64,000 bases of DNA from Alloprevotella tannerae ATCC 51259 (GCF_000159995.1 NZ_GG700642.1:646395-710394), one strand, 5' to 3'; positions 24,848 to 34,992 are shown, counted from the stretch's first letter. The notes: a model not told the origin generated them from the letters alone. Numbers and translations: made by a program.

Positions 24848-25543
24848 ATGGGATATTCGAGAAAGGAAGAAATCGCAAAGCTAAAGCGAGAACGACGAAA
24901 AGCTAAGGCCTCCCAAAAGCGCAGGGAGAAAACGCGAAAGAAACTTGTACGATTCTTAATCGTCTGTGAAGGTACGAAGACAGAACCACATTATTTTGAA
25001 GCGCTTATTAAGGACCACACCTCTACTGTTCGCGAAGTAACCATCGAAGGCGAAGGTCGGGCAACGGTAGCCTTGGTTGACAGAGCACAAGCAATAAAGC
25101 AAGAGTTAGAACGTAAGAACGCAATGGCTTTTGATCGCGTGTGGCTTGTATTTGATAAGGATAACTTTAATGATTTCAACGAAGCCATAAGGAAAGCAAA
25201 GAAGTTGGGCTTCCAATGTGCCTGGACCAATGAAGCTTTTGAACTATGGTACAATCTACATTTCGAGTATCTTGACACAGGCATTGAACGCAACGCTTAT
25301 ATTGAAAAGCTTCAAAAGTTCTTTAGAAAGAAAATGGGAGATACAAACTTCGAGTATGAGAAAGGCAACCCCAACATTTACCGTTTACTTCAACAACATG
25401 GCAGTGAGGGCTTAGCCATACGTTATGCTAAGAAACTACGCACATTATATAAAGGCACAGACTACGCAAACCACAAACCTTGCACGATGGTCGACAAACT
25501 TATAGAAGAGTTAAAGCACCCGGAGAAGTTATTGAAAGAATAG
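24848..25543 (+). CDS. RloB-family protein (Toprim-like), partner of the RloA-like ATPase
   Basis: A protein of 231 residues. A very basic N-terminal helix (KLKRERRKAKASQKRREKTRKK, 11-32) precedes RFLIVCEGTKTEPHYFEAL (35-53), the RloB signature with acidic E41 and E46. WLVFDKDNF (99-107) adds D103 and D105, so an E...DxD metal site like that of Toprim nucleases is present. NEAFELWYNLHF (128-139) is the third family motif. Such proteins are thought to be nucleases controlled by the ATPase partner; the target is unknown. It is co-transcribed with the ATPase gene. The only candidate transcription end is a weak CCTCTAAA/TTTAGAGG stem at 25568-25588. Confidence 0.87.
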   Translation: MGYSRKEEIAKLKRERRKAKASQKRREKTRKKLVRFLIVCEGTKTEPHYFEALIKDHTSTVREVTIEGEGRATVALVDRAQAIKQELERKNAMAFDRVWLVFDKDNFNDFNEAIRKAKKLGFQCAWTNEAFELWYNLHFEYLDTGIERNAYIEKLQKFFRKKMGDTNFEYEKGNPNIYRLLQQHGSEGLAIRYAKKLRTLYKGTDYANHKPCTMVDKLIEELKHPEKLLKE

Positions 25544-25609
25544 TGACAAAGGGATAACATTAATGTACCTCTAAATCTTTTTTAGAGGCTACAAATCGAC
25601 GAGGATCTT

Positions 25610-26701
25610 TCAGAGTCGCACAGCTTCGATCGTATAGCCTTCCTGATGGAGCGCTTCGAGGATGCCCTGATCGGAGGGAACGCCCGTAAGGTGAAAGAGA
25701 CCGACGACAAAGAGCGTAGACTTCTGCTTCATCATCGGCCGCATCGCTTTCAGCCATCTTTTGTTGCGAGGAGAGATTTGGAGCTTTTCTGCCGCCTGAT
25801 CTATAGCCTCGCCATTACTCTTCACCATTACTTCGACTGCACGTCGGCTATCTTGCGCCATATAAGCCGTCAAGAGACGCTCCCAATCTGCGCAAGAATT
25901 CTCCAATGCGCTCAGAACAACAAGTAATAGTTTGGCCCGCTCCGCGACATTACCCATCGATGCTATATTGGTGCGGAAATTACTAAGAAAGGTAGAATCG
26001 ATCTTTACCTCGCTAAAGTCCATAATGAGCGAGGGCAGCATTTCTTTCTGATATTCGAGCGATTCCAACTGTGCATATTCTTTATGAAGGCTATCGGCCA
26101 AAGTGCCCATATAAAGATCTATCACTTGCGACTTACTCTCAGGCGACATTCCCATCCGCCCGTAGCCCATTGCCTTAAACATATATAAGGCCATTTGCTG
26201 CATAGGCAAGGCTATGACGCCCGGATCGTAACGCCACCAACAAGAGTCAGCGCCACTGATATAATGCTCCAAATGATAATGATGAATGAGCGAATCGACC
26301 AGATGAAAAGCTTCGGGCGAGACAACTTGTAACTGACTGTCGGCAGGCAGCGTAATGTGCGGAAGCAACTGCTCCATAAGTGCTTTAGACGCAGCTTCAT
26401 TTTTCCGATTAAACGCTTCCAACTGACGAACGTCGACTTCCGTAACAATACGATCAACGCCGGAAGCAATGTTCATAAAAGCACGACTGCGAGTAACAAA
26501 CTCGTGGGGCAAGACGTGAAGCGCCCCGAAAAGATAGGAAGGTTGCGTCAAACCCTTGCCCGAGATGCGATACATAATCGCACTTGGAATCGTATCCGCA
26601 GGCGTAGGCGGCGCAACTTGTGCAACTAAGCCGGACAGACTCGCCAAGCAGAACATCAGCACAATAAGCGGGCGGCATAAAGTGCACCGTCGCATCGTCA
26701 T
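25610..26701 (-). CDS. TraB/GumN family protein
   Basis: A protein of 363 residues with a signal peptide (hydrophobic 9-25, ending LVAQ). SYLFGALHVLPHEFV (about 54-68) contains the G-x-x-H motif of the TraB/GumN fold, related to Tiki metalloproteases. A second block near the C-terminus (STLFVVGLFHLTGVPSDQGILEALHQEGYTIE) includes the other conserved G-x-x-H site and the usual ending. A role as a secreted metal-dependent peptidase is possible but unproven. It starts about 20 bases after the DUF389 gene on the same strand, so they are probably one transcript. Met3 (26695) is an equally good start. Confidence 0.84.
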   Translation of the reverse strand: MTMRRCTLCRPLIVLMFCLASLSGLVAQVAPPTPADTIPSAIMYRISGKGLTQPSYLFGALHVLPHEFVTRSRAFMNIASGVDRIVTEVDVRQLEAFNRKNEAASKALMEQLLPHITLPADSQLQVVSPEAFHLVDSLIHHYHLEHYISGADSCWWRYDPGVIALPMQQMALYMFKAMGYGRMGMSPESKSQVIDLYMGTLADSLHKEYAQLESLEYQKEMLPSLIMDFSEVKIDSTFLSNFRTNIASMGNVAERAKLLLVVLSALENSCADWERLLTAYMAQDSRRAVEVMVKSNGEAIDQAAEKLQISPRNKRWLKAMRPMMKQKSTLFVVGLFHLTGVPSDQGILEALHQEGYTIEAVRL

Positions 26702-26720
26702 TGTACGTATTATTATAGCG

Positions 26721-28067
26721 TTATGGTGTAATGAGCAGGCGCAGGCTGTCGGCTTTTGTGCGCACTTTCAACCAGTTTTGCAACTGCTTTCGCTCTGTCT
26801 TATCCAAGCCTTTAGGACTTCCCACTACGGCCAAGACGTATTGGCGAGCTGAAGAGGTATCAGTGCGTGCTTCCGTAACACGCGACAAACTGATGCTGGC
26901 TACTGCGGGATAAACGGCTTTTACTTCGTGGCGAATGTCTATGCCCAATTGACTATACTTCGCATAGCCTTGCAGTAGTCCCTCTAAGCGACTGATTTGC
27001 TCGGCCTGCATAAGCAACTTCTGATTGTCGACATCGCTTCGACCCGCGCCCTGCTGAAATGCTTGGCTCAACAGCAAACTCTCTGAATGAGCGCCTTGAA
27101 TGATGTGCAAGCGATAAGCTCCCAATTCGTAGTCAGCCAAGCGCGCTTGTGCTCGCTTTATAGCTTCAGAAGTAATGGGGCTGCCCAAGGCTACGATATT
27201 GAGCTGTTTAGTCTTCTCATCTATTTTCCGTGAAAGTATTTGCGTCCCCTTAAAAGTTAACTCGTTCTTTGTAAACTTTCGCATATTGCTATCCAACACA
27301 CTCTCGCGAATGATCTGAACCGTCATATAGGCCGCGGGCAACATCGTAAGCACGACAATGCCTATGATGTATCTCTTCACCTTTGAAAACCGAGCAGCGT
27401 CAATAAACTGCTTACGTCGAAACCGCAGCATCCTCACACCGACAAATGTGGACAAAGCGATGAAGACCGTATTGATAAAGTAAAGATAAAAAGCGCCGAA
27501 GAAGAAAGAGAAGTTGCCCATAGCCAAGCCATAACCGGCCGTGCAGAGTGGCGGCATAAGCGCTGTAGCAATGGCTACACCCGGAATTACATTGCCCTTT
27601 TCTCCAACAGAGAGTGCCAAGATGCCGGCAGCCCCGCCACAGAGCGCAATCAGTACATCGTAGAGCGTGGGCGAAGTGCGCGCCAACAGTTCAGATTGTG
27701 CCTCGGTCAGCGGCGTAAGCAAGAAATAAATGGTCGCTGTAATCACACTAATGGTTGTAGCTACCAGATAATTCTTCAGCGAACGACTCAAGAGCCTTGA
27801 ATCATTAATACCTACGGAGAGTCCCATTCCGACAATCGGGCCCATCAATGGAGAGATAAGCATGGCGCCGATAATAACGGCCGTCGAGTTAACATTCAAG
27901 CCCAGCGAAGCAATAAAGACCGCAAAGACGAGAATCCAAAGGTTTGCGCCGTAAAACGTGACACCTCTACTAATGTCCTGTATGATTTCTTCCTCATTCT
28001 CTTTATAAGGCAAGGCGTTGAAACATCCTTTTACGACTTGCCAAAGCGTCTTGTCTGTGTGTTGCAT
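26721..28067 (-). CDS. DUF389 (TIGR00341-type) membrane protein
   Basis: A protein of 448 residues using the ATG at 28067 (MQHTDKTLWQVVKG); 13 further codons are open upstream but look unlike the family. The membrane part (about 45-260) has about six helices with NSTAVIIGAMLISPLMGPIVGMGLS, the DUF389 hallmark. The C-terminal 180 residues are soluble and repetitive in pattern, as in the longer Bacteroidetes members. No transport substrate is established. It is divergent from cysC across a 280 bp gap. Confidence 0.84.
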   Translation of the reverse strand: MQHTDKTLWQVVKGCFNALPYKENEEEIIQDISRGVTFYGANLWILVFAVFIASLGLNVNSTAVIIGAMLISPLMGPIVGMGLSVGINDSRLLSRSLKNYLVATTISVITATIYFLLTPLTEAQSELLARTSPTLYDVLIALCGGAAGILALSVGEKGNVIPGVAIATALMPPLCTAGYGLAMGNFSFFFGAFYLYFINTVFIALSTFVGVRMLRFRRKQFIDAARFSKVKRYIIGIVVLTMLPAAYMTVQIIRESVLDSNMRKFTKNELTFKGTQILSRKIDEKTKQLNIVALGSPITSEAIKRAQARLADYELGAYRLHIIQGAHSESLLLSQAFQQGAGRSDVDNQKLLMQAEQISRLEGLLQGYAKYSQLGIDIRHEVKAVYPAVASISLSRVTEARTDTSSARQYVLAVVGSPKGLDKTERKQLQNWLKVRTKADSLRLLITP

Positions 28068-28306
28068 AAGATAAATTGTATGATGATAATAATAAATCAT
28101 CGGCAAAAATACGAATTATTTGCCTACGACAAGCGCCACAAAACGAAAAAAAGAATCCGCTTGACGCCATTTTCCGCCACGAGCGCAGCATTTGTATAAT
28201 TGCGCCCAAGAAAAGCGCGGCAATCCGTCAGCACAAGTCGAGGTTTATGTGCATTATTTCTTCAGAATTATTACGCAAAGCTGGTATCTTGTGTACTTAA
28301 AATTTG

Positions 28307-28314
28307 TAACTTTG
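28307..28314 (+). promoter_or_regulatory. -7 box of cysC-cysD-cysN
   Basis: TAACTTTG lies 33 bases before the cysC ATG at 28348. It also shows that the longer frame from 28192 is not the real start. Confidence 0.6.
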
Positions 28315-28347
28315 CCGAAAACTACAGCTCGTCAATCCGCTTACAAT

Positions 28348-28974
28348 ATGGACGCAACGAAGAATATTTATCCCGTCTTCGACAAGATGGCCGACCGCTC
28401 TGCCTATGAGGCCTTACTCGGACAGCGCGGCGTGATGCTTTGGTTTACGGGCCTAAGCGGATCGGGTAAGACTACGCTGGCTTTGGCTTTAGAGTGCGAA
28501 CTCTTACAACGGGGGCGCCTCTGCCGACTACTCGATGGCGACAATATCCGCACGGGACTGAATAGCAACTTAGGCTTTAGCGCCGAAGACCGCCGCGAGA
28601 ATATTCGCCGTATCGCTGAAGTTGGCAAACTCTTCGTCGATACCGGCATTATTACGATAGCAGCATTTATCAGTCCGACGCAGGCTATGCGTGCTATGGC
28701 CGAAGAGATCATTGGCGGGGAGCATTTCAAAGAGGTTTATATTTCAACCCCATTGGAAGTCTGCGAAGCGCGCGATGTGAAAGGCTTATATGCTCGCGCT
28801 CGCCGCGGCGAGATTCCTAACTTCACGGGCATCTCTGCGCCTTTTGAAGCGCCGCTACATCCGGCACTCTCCTTAGACACTTCGCGCCTCGACTTTTCTA
28901 CTTGCCTTCAACGTCTGCTCGACTTGGCCTGTCCGCCAACAGCAGGGCCGGAAAGCAACAACAAGGACGCATAA
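28348..28974 (+). CDS. cysC: Adenylylsulfate kinase
   Basis: A protein of 208 residues. It phosphorylates APS to [21 protein letters not shown] (33-49) is the P-loop, DGDNIRTGLNSNLGFSAEDRRENIRRIAEV (about 58-87) the substrate region, and AFISPT and YISTPLEVCEARDVKGLYARARRGEIPNFTGI the nucleotide-binding lid. It starts at 28348, below a good -7 box. It leads the cysC-cysD-cysN cluster, with gaps of 57 and 41 bp to the next genes. Confidence 0.95.
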   Translation: MDATKNIYPVFDKMADRSAYEALLGQRGVMLWFTGLSGSGKTTLALALECELLQRGRLCRLLDGDNIRTGLNSNLGFSAEDRRENIRRIAEVGKLFVDTGIITIAAFISPTQAMRAMAEEIIGGEHFKEVYISTPLEVCEARDVKGLYARARRGEIPNFTGISAPFEAPLHPALSLDTSRLDFSTCLQRLLDLACPPTAGPESNNKDA

Positions 28975-29031
28975 CAACACAACTAAAGAGAAAGACTACC
29001 GGAAAGTGCTCACGACAAACGAACGAACAAG

Positions 29032-29955
29032 ATGAACGACCAAACTATAGCATCCTACAGCCTCAGCCACCTACAAGAGTTAGAGGCCGAAGCCATTCAC
29101 ATTATCCGCGAAGTAGCTGCCGAATTCGAAAACCCGGTAATGCTTTACAGCATCGGGAAAGACTCGGGCGTTATGGCGCGCTTGGCAGAAAAGGCTTTTT
29201 ATCCGGGCCGTCCGCCCTTCCCGCTGATGCACATTGACTCAAAGTGGAAGTTTAAGGAGATGATTAGTTTTCGCGACAACTACGCTCGCGAGCACGGTTG
29301 GCAACTAATTGTCAAAAGCAACGACGAAGCCTTTCAAGCCGGCGTAGGTCCTTTTACACACGGATCTAAAGTTCATACGGATTTAATGAAGACCCAAGCG
29401 CTGCTGGAGGGTTTGAAAGAATACGAGTTTGACGCAGCCTTCGGCGGCGCCCGCCGCGACGAGGAGAAATCGCGCGCCAAAGAGCGTATCTTCTCTTTTC
29501 GCGACGAGTTTCAACAGTGGGATCCGAAGAATCAACGGCCCGAGCTCTGGGACATCTATAATACGCGTATCCACAAAGGCGAAAGCATCCGCGTCTTTCC
29601 TTTGAGCAATTGGACGGAACTGGATGTATGGCAATACATACGCTTAGAGAAGATCCCTATCGTGCCTTTGTATTACGCAAAAGAGCGCCCCGTTGTCAAC
29701 ATAGATGGGCAATGGATTATGCCGGACGACGAGCGTCTTCCGGAGAAGTATCGCGATAAAATAGAGATGCGCAAGGTGCGCTTCCGCACTTTAGGCTGCT
29801 GGCCGCTGACGGGAGCCATAGAGAGCGAAGCTGATACGATAGAAAAGATCGTAGAAGAAATGATGACGACCAACAAGAGTGAGCGCACGACGCGTGTGAT
29901 CGACTTCGACCAAGAGGCGTCGATGGAGCAGAAGAAGCGCGAAGGCTACTTCTAA
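29032..29955 (+). CDS. cysD: Sulfate adenylyltransferase subunit 2
   Basis: A protein of 307 residues, the usual length. It carries the PP-loop ATPase that makes APS from sulfate and ATP. The motif [11 protein letters not shown] (38-48) is the PP-loop, with S-x-[42 protein letters not shown] (about 135-172) is highly conserved in CysD. It pairs with CysN, the GTPase subunit encoded 41 bp downstream. Confidence 0.95.
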   Translation: MNDQTIASYSLSHLQELEAEAIHIIREVAAEFENPVMLYSIGKDSGVMARLAEKAFYPGRPPFPLMHIDSKWKFKEMISFRDNYAREHGWQLIVKSNDEAFQAGVGPFTHGSKVHTDLMKTQALLEGLKEYEFDAAFGGARRDEEKSRAKERIFSFRDEFQQWDPKNQRPELWDIYNTRIHKGESIRVFPLSNWTELDVWQYIRLEKIPIVPLYYAKERPVVNIDGQWIMPDDERLPEKYRDKIEMRKVRFRTLGCWPLTGAIESEADTIEKIVEEMMTTNKSERTTRVIDFDQEASMEQKKREGYF

Positions 29956-29996
29956 ATCAAAGACGCAAGCGCAACAATCTAACAAACAGAAGCACC

Positions 29997-31499
29997 ATGC
30001 ACAGCAATCCTTCCAATAATATAAGCAAGACACAAAGTTCTATCGAAGCTTTTCTCGATCAAGACGAGCGCAAAGACCAACTGCGCCTATTGACCGCCGG
30101 CTCTGTCGATGATGGAAAATCTACGCTCATAGGCCGCCTGCTCTTTGATAGCAAGAAATTATACGAGGACCAACTCGTCGCGCTCCGGCGCGACAGCAAG
30201 CGCGTCGGCAACGCGGGCGAGCACATCGACTATGCACTCCTGCTCGACGGACTCAAGGCTGAGCGCGAAGAAGGCATCACGATCGACGTCGCTTATCGCT
30301 ATTTCTCGACCAACAAGCGCAAGTTTATCATAGCAGATACACCGGGGCACGAACAATATACGCGCAATATGATCACAGGTGGCTCTACGGCTAACCTCGC
30401 AATCATTTTAGTAGATGCGCGCAACGGCGTTATCACGCAGACGCGGCGCCATACGTTTCTCGCCTCCCTTTTAGGCATTCGCCACCTTGTCTTGGCGGTC
30501 AACAAGATGGACTTGGTCGCTTTCGACGAAAAGGTTTTTAAGGATATTGTTGCTGATTTCCGCACTTTTACCACGCCTTTGGGCTTAGACGATGTGACCT
30601 GCATTCCGCTCTCCGCCTTAGAGGGCGACAATGTCGTAGAAAAGAGCGACCGCACGCCGTGGTACGACGGCCCGAGTTTGCTCGAATTCTTAGAAAACGT
30701 CCATATTGGCAACGACCATAACCTAAAAGATTTTCGCTTTCCCGTGCAATACGTCTCGCGCCCCAACTTAGACTTCCGCGGCTTCTGCGGAAAAGTCGTT
30801 TCGGGCGTAGTGCGCGTCGGCGATGAAGTATGTGCGCTGCCTTCGGGCAAGCGTTCGCGCATCAAGCGCATTGTTAAGCCTTACGCGCCCTCTGTTCCGA
30901 CGATCGACAAAGGCTGTGCGAAAGAAGCGTATGTAGATTATGCCTTCCCGCCTCAAAGTGTGACGCTCGTTCTAACAGACGAGATCGACGTAAGTCGCGG
31001 CGAGATGCTCGTACATCCCGATAATCTTCCTTTTGTAGGCCGCACGTTCTCGACAATGCTGGTATGGATGGACGAAGAAGCAATGAACGACCCCAAGAAG
31101 TCGTATTATCTGAAGCAGACGACTAACACGACGCGCTGCCGCATTGATCATATCGACTACAAAATCGACGTCAACACGATGGAGCATAGCGCTGTGACGG
31201 CCCTGCACCTCAACGAGATCGCCCGCGTCGCGATTCAGACGTCCAAACCCCTCTTCTTTGATGCTTACGACAGCAACAAGCCGACTGGCTCTTTCATCTT
31301 GATCGACCCGATCACCAACAGCACCGCCGCCGTTGGTATGATCATCGCACCGGTTACGGAAAAGGACTTACACGCAGCTGATGCACTGCCAACAATCGAC
31401 TTGCGCAAGCTCGACATTGCGCCGGTTCATCACGAAGCAGTCCGAAAGGTTGTCGAGTCGCTCGCGCGCCAGGGTCTTGACATCAAACTTATTGAATAA
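29997..31499 (+). CDS. cysN: Sulfate adenylyltransferase subunit 1 (GTPase)
   Basis: A protein of 500 residues. It uses GTP hydrolysis to drive APS formation with CysD. GTPase motifs: [18 protein letters not shown] (32-49), the [16 protein letters not shown] switch, [13 protein letters not shown] (about 112-124) and AVNKMDLV (about 165-172), followed by the elongation-factor-like beta-barrels. There is no fused APS kinase domain, in agreement with the separate cysC. It ends the cluster; the next gene is 103 bp away and unrelated. Confidence 0.95.
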   Translation: MHSNPSNNISKTQSSIEAFLDQDERKDQLRLLTAGSVDDGKSTLIGRLLFDSKKLYEDQLVALRRDSKRVGNAGEHIDYALLLDGLKAEREEGITIDVAYRYFSTNKRKFIIADTPGHEQYTRNMITGGSTANLAIILVDARNGVITQTRRHTFLASLLGIRHLVLAVNKMDLVAFDEKVFKDIVADFRTFTTPLGLDDVTCIPLSALEGDNVVEKSDRTPWYDGPSLLEFLENVHIGNDHNLKDFRFPVQYVSRPNLDFRGFCGKVVSGVVRVGDEVCALPSGKRSRIKRIVKPYAPSVPTIDKGCAKEAYVDYAFPPQSVTLVLTDEIDVSRGEMLVHPDNLPFVGRTFSTMLVWMDEEAMNDPKKSYYLKQTTNTTRCRIDHIDYKIDVNTMEHSAVTALHLNEIARVAIQTSKPLFFDAYDSNKPTGSFILIDPITNSTAAVGMIIAPVTEKDLHAADALPTIDLRKLDIAPVHHEAVRKVVESLARQGLDIKLIE

Positions 31500-31602
31500 T
31501 CGCGCGCCGCAGCGGAGCAACCCCGCTGATAGGCGCCCTACAATAATGTATTCATTTAACCCACAATCAACCACCGCCACAAGCTGTACAAACAAACACA
31601 CT

Positions 31603-32871
31603 ATGAGAAGAACTTTACCCATCATTGCGTTCCTGCTATTGTCTATTATGCAGGTATGTGCGCAGCAAAAGAACTATGACTTCAAAGAAGGCAAGCTCTT
31701 TTACAAAATTACAGATGCCGGAAAGCATACGGTAGAAGTTACACCCGAGCTCGACGAACTCTTAAAGACCAACGGCTCGTTCTACAACAATCCGCTCGAA
31801 GGCGACATCGTGATCCCCAATAAGGTGGAGCACCAAGGACAGCAATATTACGTGAGTGCCATTCGCGACAACGCCTTCGGCGGATGCGGAAAGATCACGT
31901 CAGTATCCATTCCGGCTAACGTAGGGCGCTTAGGCGACCAAGTCTTTCTCTCTTGCACAGGACTGCAGCGCATTACGGTCGACCCCGAAAACCCGATGCT
32001 GAAAGACATCGACGGCGTTCTCTTCGACAAGAGCGGAAAAAAGCTGCTATCATTTCCCAATATGCGCACAGCAAACTATGAAGTGCCCGAGGGAACGGTT
32101 GAAGTGACACCGGCTGCGTTCTTCCTTTGCAATGCCGTAGAGACCGTTAAGTTTCCCTCCACGTTGAAAAGCATCGGCTTTGTAGCCTTTGGCCACTGCC
32201 TGAAGTTGCGCGAAGTAACGGTACCGGAAAATGTTACGGAACTTGGCGACTATGCTTTCTACAACTGCACTGCGCTGGAAAAGGCCATCATCAAGGCCGA
32301 CATTTCTGAGATCAAACAATATATGTTCAGCCGCTGCACCTCGCTGAAGGAAGTATCAATCCCCTCCTCTGTCGAGTTTATCCGCACGTGGGCCTTTAGC
32401 GATTGTGCCCCGATGAAATCCATCACGCTGCCCGAAGGTCTGAAAGGCATCGATGCTGAAGCCTTCAATGGTTGCACATCGCTCAGTGAGATCACGCTTC
32501 CTGAAGGTTTGGAGCAACTCGGTGCCCACGCTTTCGACCGCTGCAAGGCGCTCAAGAGCATCACGTGCTTGCGCAACGAACCTTTAGTGCAAGGAGAGAC
32601 GATGGGCGTTAGCGTCTTTGACGGTGTAGATAAAAACCTTTGCGAACTAAAGGTGCCCCGCGGCTACAAAGATCAATATGCAGCTGCCGAACAGTGGAAA
32701 GAATTTACCAACATCTCTGAGCACGACCTCACGGGCATCAGTCTTCCTATCAATCAAGGCCGGACAATGAAGACGACAATCTTTACGCTCAACGGTCAAC
32801 GCTTGCCGGCCAACGCGCAGCCCGCACAAGGCCTCTACATCATCAACGGCAAGAAAGTCTACGTCAAGTAA
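31603..32871 (+). CDS. BspA-like leucine-rich-repeat surface protein
   Basis: A protein of 422 residues. The ATG at 31603 gives MRRTLPIIAFLLLSIMQVCAQQ, a clear signal peptide; upstream codons lie partly inside cysN. From about 100 to 335 it is built from treponemal/BspA-type repeats of 22-24 residues such as CTSLKEVSIPSSVEFIRTWAFSDC and CTSLSEITLPEGLEQLGAHAFDRC. The C-terminus TIFTLNGQRL...AQGLYIINGKKVYVK resembles the sorting-like tail of many Prevotella secreted proteins and the end of the protein at 50888. BspA-like proteins often bind host matrix or other bacteria. A strong terminator follows. Confidence 0.88.
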   Translation: MRRTLPIIAFLLLSIMQVCAQQKNYDFKEGKLFYKITDAGKHTVEVTPELDELLKTNGSFYNNPLEGDIVIPNKVEHQGQQYYVSAIRDNAFGGCGKITSVSIPANVGRLGDQVFLSCTGLQRITVDPENPMLKDIDGVLFDKSGKKLLSFPNMRTANYEVPEGTVEVTPAAFFLCNAVETVKFPSTLKSIGFVAFGHCLKLREVTVPENVTELGDYAFYNCTALEKAIIKADISEIKQYMFSRCTSLKEVSIPSSVEFIRTWAFSDCAPMKSITLPEGLKGIDAEAFNGCTSLSEITLPEGLEQLGAHAFDRCKALKSITCLRNEPLVQGETMGVSVFDGVDKNLCELKVPRGYKDQYAAAEQWKEFTNISEHDLTGISLPINQGRTMKTTIFTLNGQRLPANAQPAQGLYIINGKKVYVK

Positions 32872-32905
32872 GACGATAAGCATAAAGCAATTATACCGTT
32901 TCCGG

Positions 32906-32952
32906 AGCGACCCCTTGCAGACCAAGCATCTGCAGCGGGTCGCTTTGCTTTA
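32906..32952 (+). terminator. Terminator of the BspA-like gene
   Basis: AGCGACCC (32906-32913) and GGGTCGCT (32937-32944) enclose an inner TGCAGA/TCTGCA stem, followed by TTGCTTT. The rest of 32953-33463 contains array A2 and no gene. Confidence 0.8.
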
Positions 32953-33069
32953 TCTACCCTTTCGTCGCTACCCTCACTGCGCCTTCAGCGGCGCACACAA
33001 ATACGCATACAAGTTGATATTCAAGGTATAAAACTTATTGTTTGCGCATTGCCAACGCGTCATATTATC

Positions 33070-33153
33070 GTTTGCTGCCACCAAACAATAGTATGCTCCC
33101 ACCAAACTATCGTTTGCTGCCACCAAACCATCGTTTGCTCCCGGCAAACGAAA
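33070..33153. repeat. 21 bp period array, family A, locus 2
   Basis: Four 21 bp units start at 33070, 33091, 33112 and 33133, with the same GTTTGCTNCCACCAAAC core as locus 1 and the same orientation. One unit has GTATGC in place of GTTTGC, as in locus 1. It lies between the convergent BspA-like and MATE genes. Confidence 0.9.
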
Positions 33154-33463
33154 TAAGGACGGGCACAAGGCAAGGAAAAAGGCCGCTCCAAGCGAACGAA
33201 TCCGGCCTTAAAGATGAATGAAATTTGTTGAAAAATAATGTAACCAAAAGATTATGATTTACCACGGCGAGTAAATCATAAAAAGCGAAGCATATCCGTC
33301 TATTTCAGAAGAATATGCTACAAAACACATGCGCCGTGCGTTATTAAAATCCAGACGGGGAGCAAACAGATCGAGCGCTAAAAAGCAACGCTATAGGCGG
33401 CAGCATTCCCGCCAAGGACAAAAGGAGCGGCAAGGTGGAGGAGGTCGGCAGTAGCGTAGCGCG

Positions 33464-34870
33464 TCAAACTTTCTTTACCCGCAGGCGCATCCAGCCGAGG
33501 AAGATGAGTCCGCGGAAACACAACTCTACGCACATCGCAATCCACACGCCGCGCAGCCCATAGGAGTCTACGAGCAGGGCAGCCAGCGTTAGGCGGACGG
33601 CCCAGATACTAAAAAGGTTCATAGCCGCCGGCACGATCGTGCGACCAAGACCTACGAAGACGCCATACACGACGATGGACGCCGCAAACATAGGCTCGGC
33701 AAAGGCTTCTATGCGCAAAATGCTGACGCCCAAAGTTTGCACTTCCATATCCGGCGTAAAGAGGGCCATCATCAGCGGCGCAGCTGCGTAAAGAACAACG
33801 CCCATCAGCGTCATGACGGCTATGCCGGTCCAAGTAGTCAAGTGGGCGAAACTGTAAGTCAACTCTTTGCGACCGGCGCCCACGCTTTGTCCGACGAGCG
33901 TAATAGCGGCATCGCCTACACCATAGCCCGGCAGATAGCAAAGACTTTCGGCCGTGATGGCAAACGAATTGGCAGCTATCGCCACATTGCCCAAGGGGGC
34001 TACAATCACAGTCGAAAGGATTTGTGCACCGCACATCACCGCGCGCTCCAGCGCCATCGGCAAACTCACGCGAAAGGCGCGCTTCAAGATGCGCGAGGCC
34101 GTCAGGACGGGGCGCTCCTTACGCTTAAAAATATGCAAATCGGGGCAGCGACAGCACAAATAATACGTCATGGAAAGGGCCGTAATCACTTCGGCAATGG
34201 CCGTACCCAAAGCAGCGCCGGTCACGCCGAGATCAGCACCGGGCACGTGGATTTGCAGACCAAAGAAAGTCAGTTCGCGCGAAGGGAAAATCAGCAGCCA
34301 GTTGAGCAATACGTCCCATACGCACATCAGAATGTTGAGCAAAGTGGGCACCGCGACGTTGCCGGCGGCTCGCAAGGCGTTGCAGGCCAAGAAATTGAGC
34401 TGAATAAAGGGAACGCCGAGGCTAAAAATAAAAAAATAGGCCGTGGCATCGGCATGAATCGACGCGTCGCCGCGTAGCCAGCGCGGCAGAGCGCCACTAA
34501 TGGCGCAGCCCACCAACAAGAGGACGGCGCTGAGTAGCAGGACGCATTTGAAACCCGTACGCAGCACGTCGCGGGCAGCGCGAAAATCGCCGCCACCAAT
34601 CTGATGGGCAACCTGAACGGAAAAGCCCGTCGCAGCAGAAAAGCATAGGCCGCCGAAAAGCCAAGTCGTAGTGGTCACAATCCCGACGGCGGCGGCCGGA
34701 TCTGCGCCCAAGCGGCCGACCATGGCAGCGTCGATGTATTGCATCACAATCGTAGAAAACTGCGCTAAAATGGCCGGCAAACCGAGGAGGGCGATCAGGC
34801 GAAATTGGGCTGAACGCTGCAATTCCTCTCCGTTGCGTATCTTCAAAAGAAGTCGATCTTTTAGTTTCAT
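33464..34870 (-). CDS. MATE family efflux transporter
   Basis: A protein of 468 residues from the ATG at 34870; a longer start at 34891 would overlap the TAACTTTG box at 34896-34889. Twelve membrane helices in two halves are visible. LPAILAQFSTIVMQYIDAAMVGRLG (about 29-53) and ALERAVMCGAQILSTVIVAPLGNVAIAANSFAI are the two repeat-start motifs. It exports drugs or metabolites in exchange for Na+ or H+. Its specificity cannot be read from the sequence. Confidence 0.92.
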   Translation of the reverse strand: MKLKDRLLLKIRNGEELQRSAQFRLIALLGLPAILAQFSTIVMQYIDAAMVGRLGADPAAAVGIVTTTTWLFGGLCFSAATGFSVQVAHQIGGGDFRAARDVLRTGFKCVLLLSAVLLLVGCAISGALPRWLRGDASIHADATAYFFIFSLGVPFIQLNFLACNALRAAGNVAVPTLLNILMCVWDVLLNWLLIFPSRELTFFGLQIHVPGADLGVTGAALGTAIAEVITALSMTYYLCCRCPDLHIFKRKERPVLTASRILKRAFRVSLPMALERAVMCGAQILSTVIVAPLGNVAIAANSFAITAESLCYLPGYGVGDAAITLVGQSVGAGRKELTYSFAHLTTWTGIAVMTLMGVVLYAAAPLMMALFTPDMEVQTLGVSILRIEAFAEPMFAASIVVYGVFVGLGRTIVPAAMNLFSIWAVRLTLAALLVDSYGLRGVWIAMCVELCFRGLIFLGWMRLRVKKV

Positions 34871-34888
34871 TGTGCCGATAAGTGGAGC

Positions 34889-34896
34889 CAAAGTTA
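34889..34896 (-). promoter_or_regulatory. -7 box of the MATE gene
   Basis: TAACTTTG on the minus strand, 18 bases before the chosen ATG. Confidence 0.55.
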
Positions 34897-34992
34897 CGCA
34901 TTTCGCCGGCGTTTCTCGATGCGCCGCTTGAATAATAAATCCCGAGGCGCGTCAATTCCGCTTCCGAAAGGCGTTCAAGTGCTTGATAAGCA

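Noticed and set aside
25568-25588. Terminator after the RloB-like gene
   Set aside because: The CCTCTAAA/TTTAGAGG stem is AT-rich and lacks a T-run on either strand. It is mentioned under the gene but not called.
28192-28347. Longer N-terminus of CysC
   Set aside because: The -7 box at 28307-28314 lies inside this extension, and the family start is at 28348.
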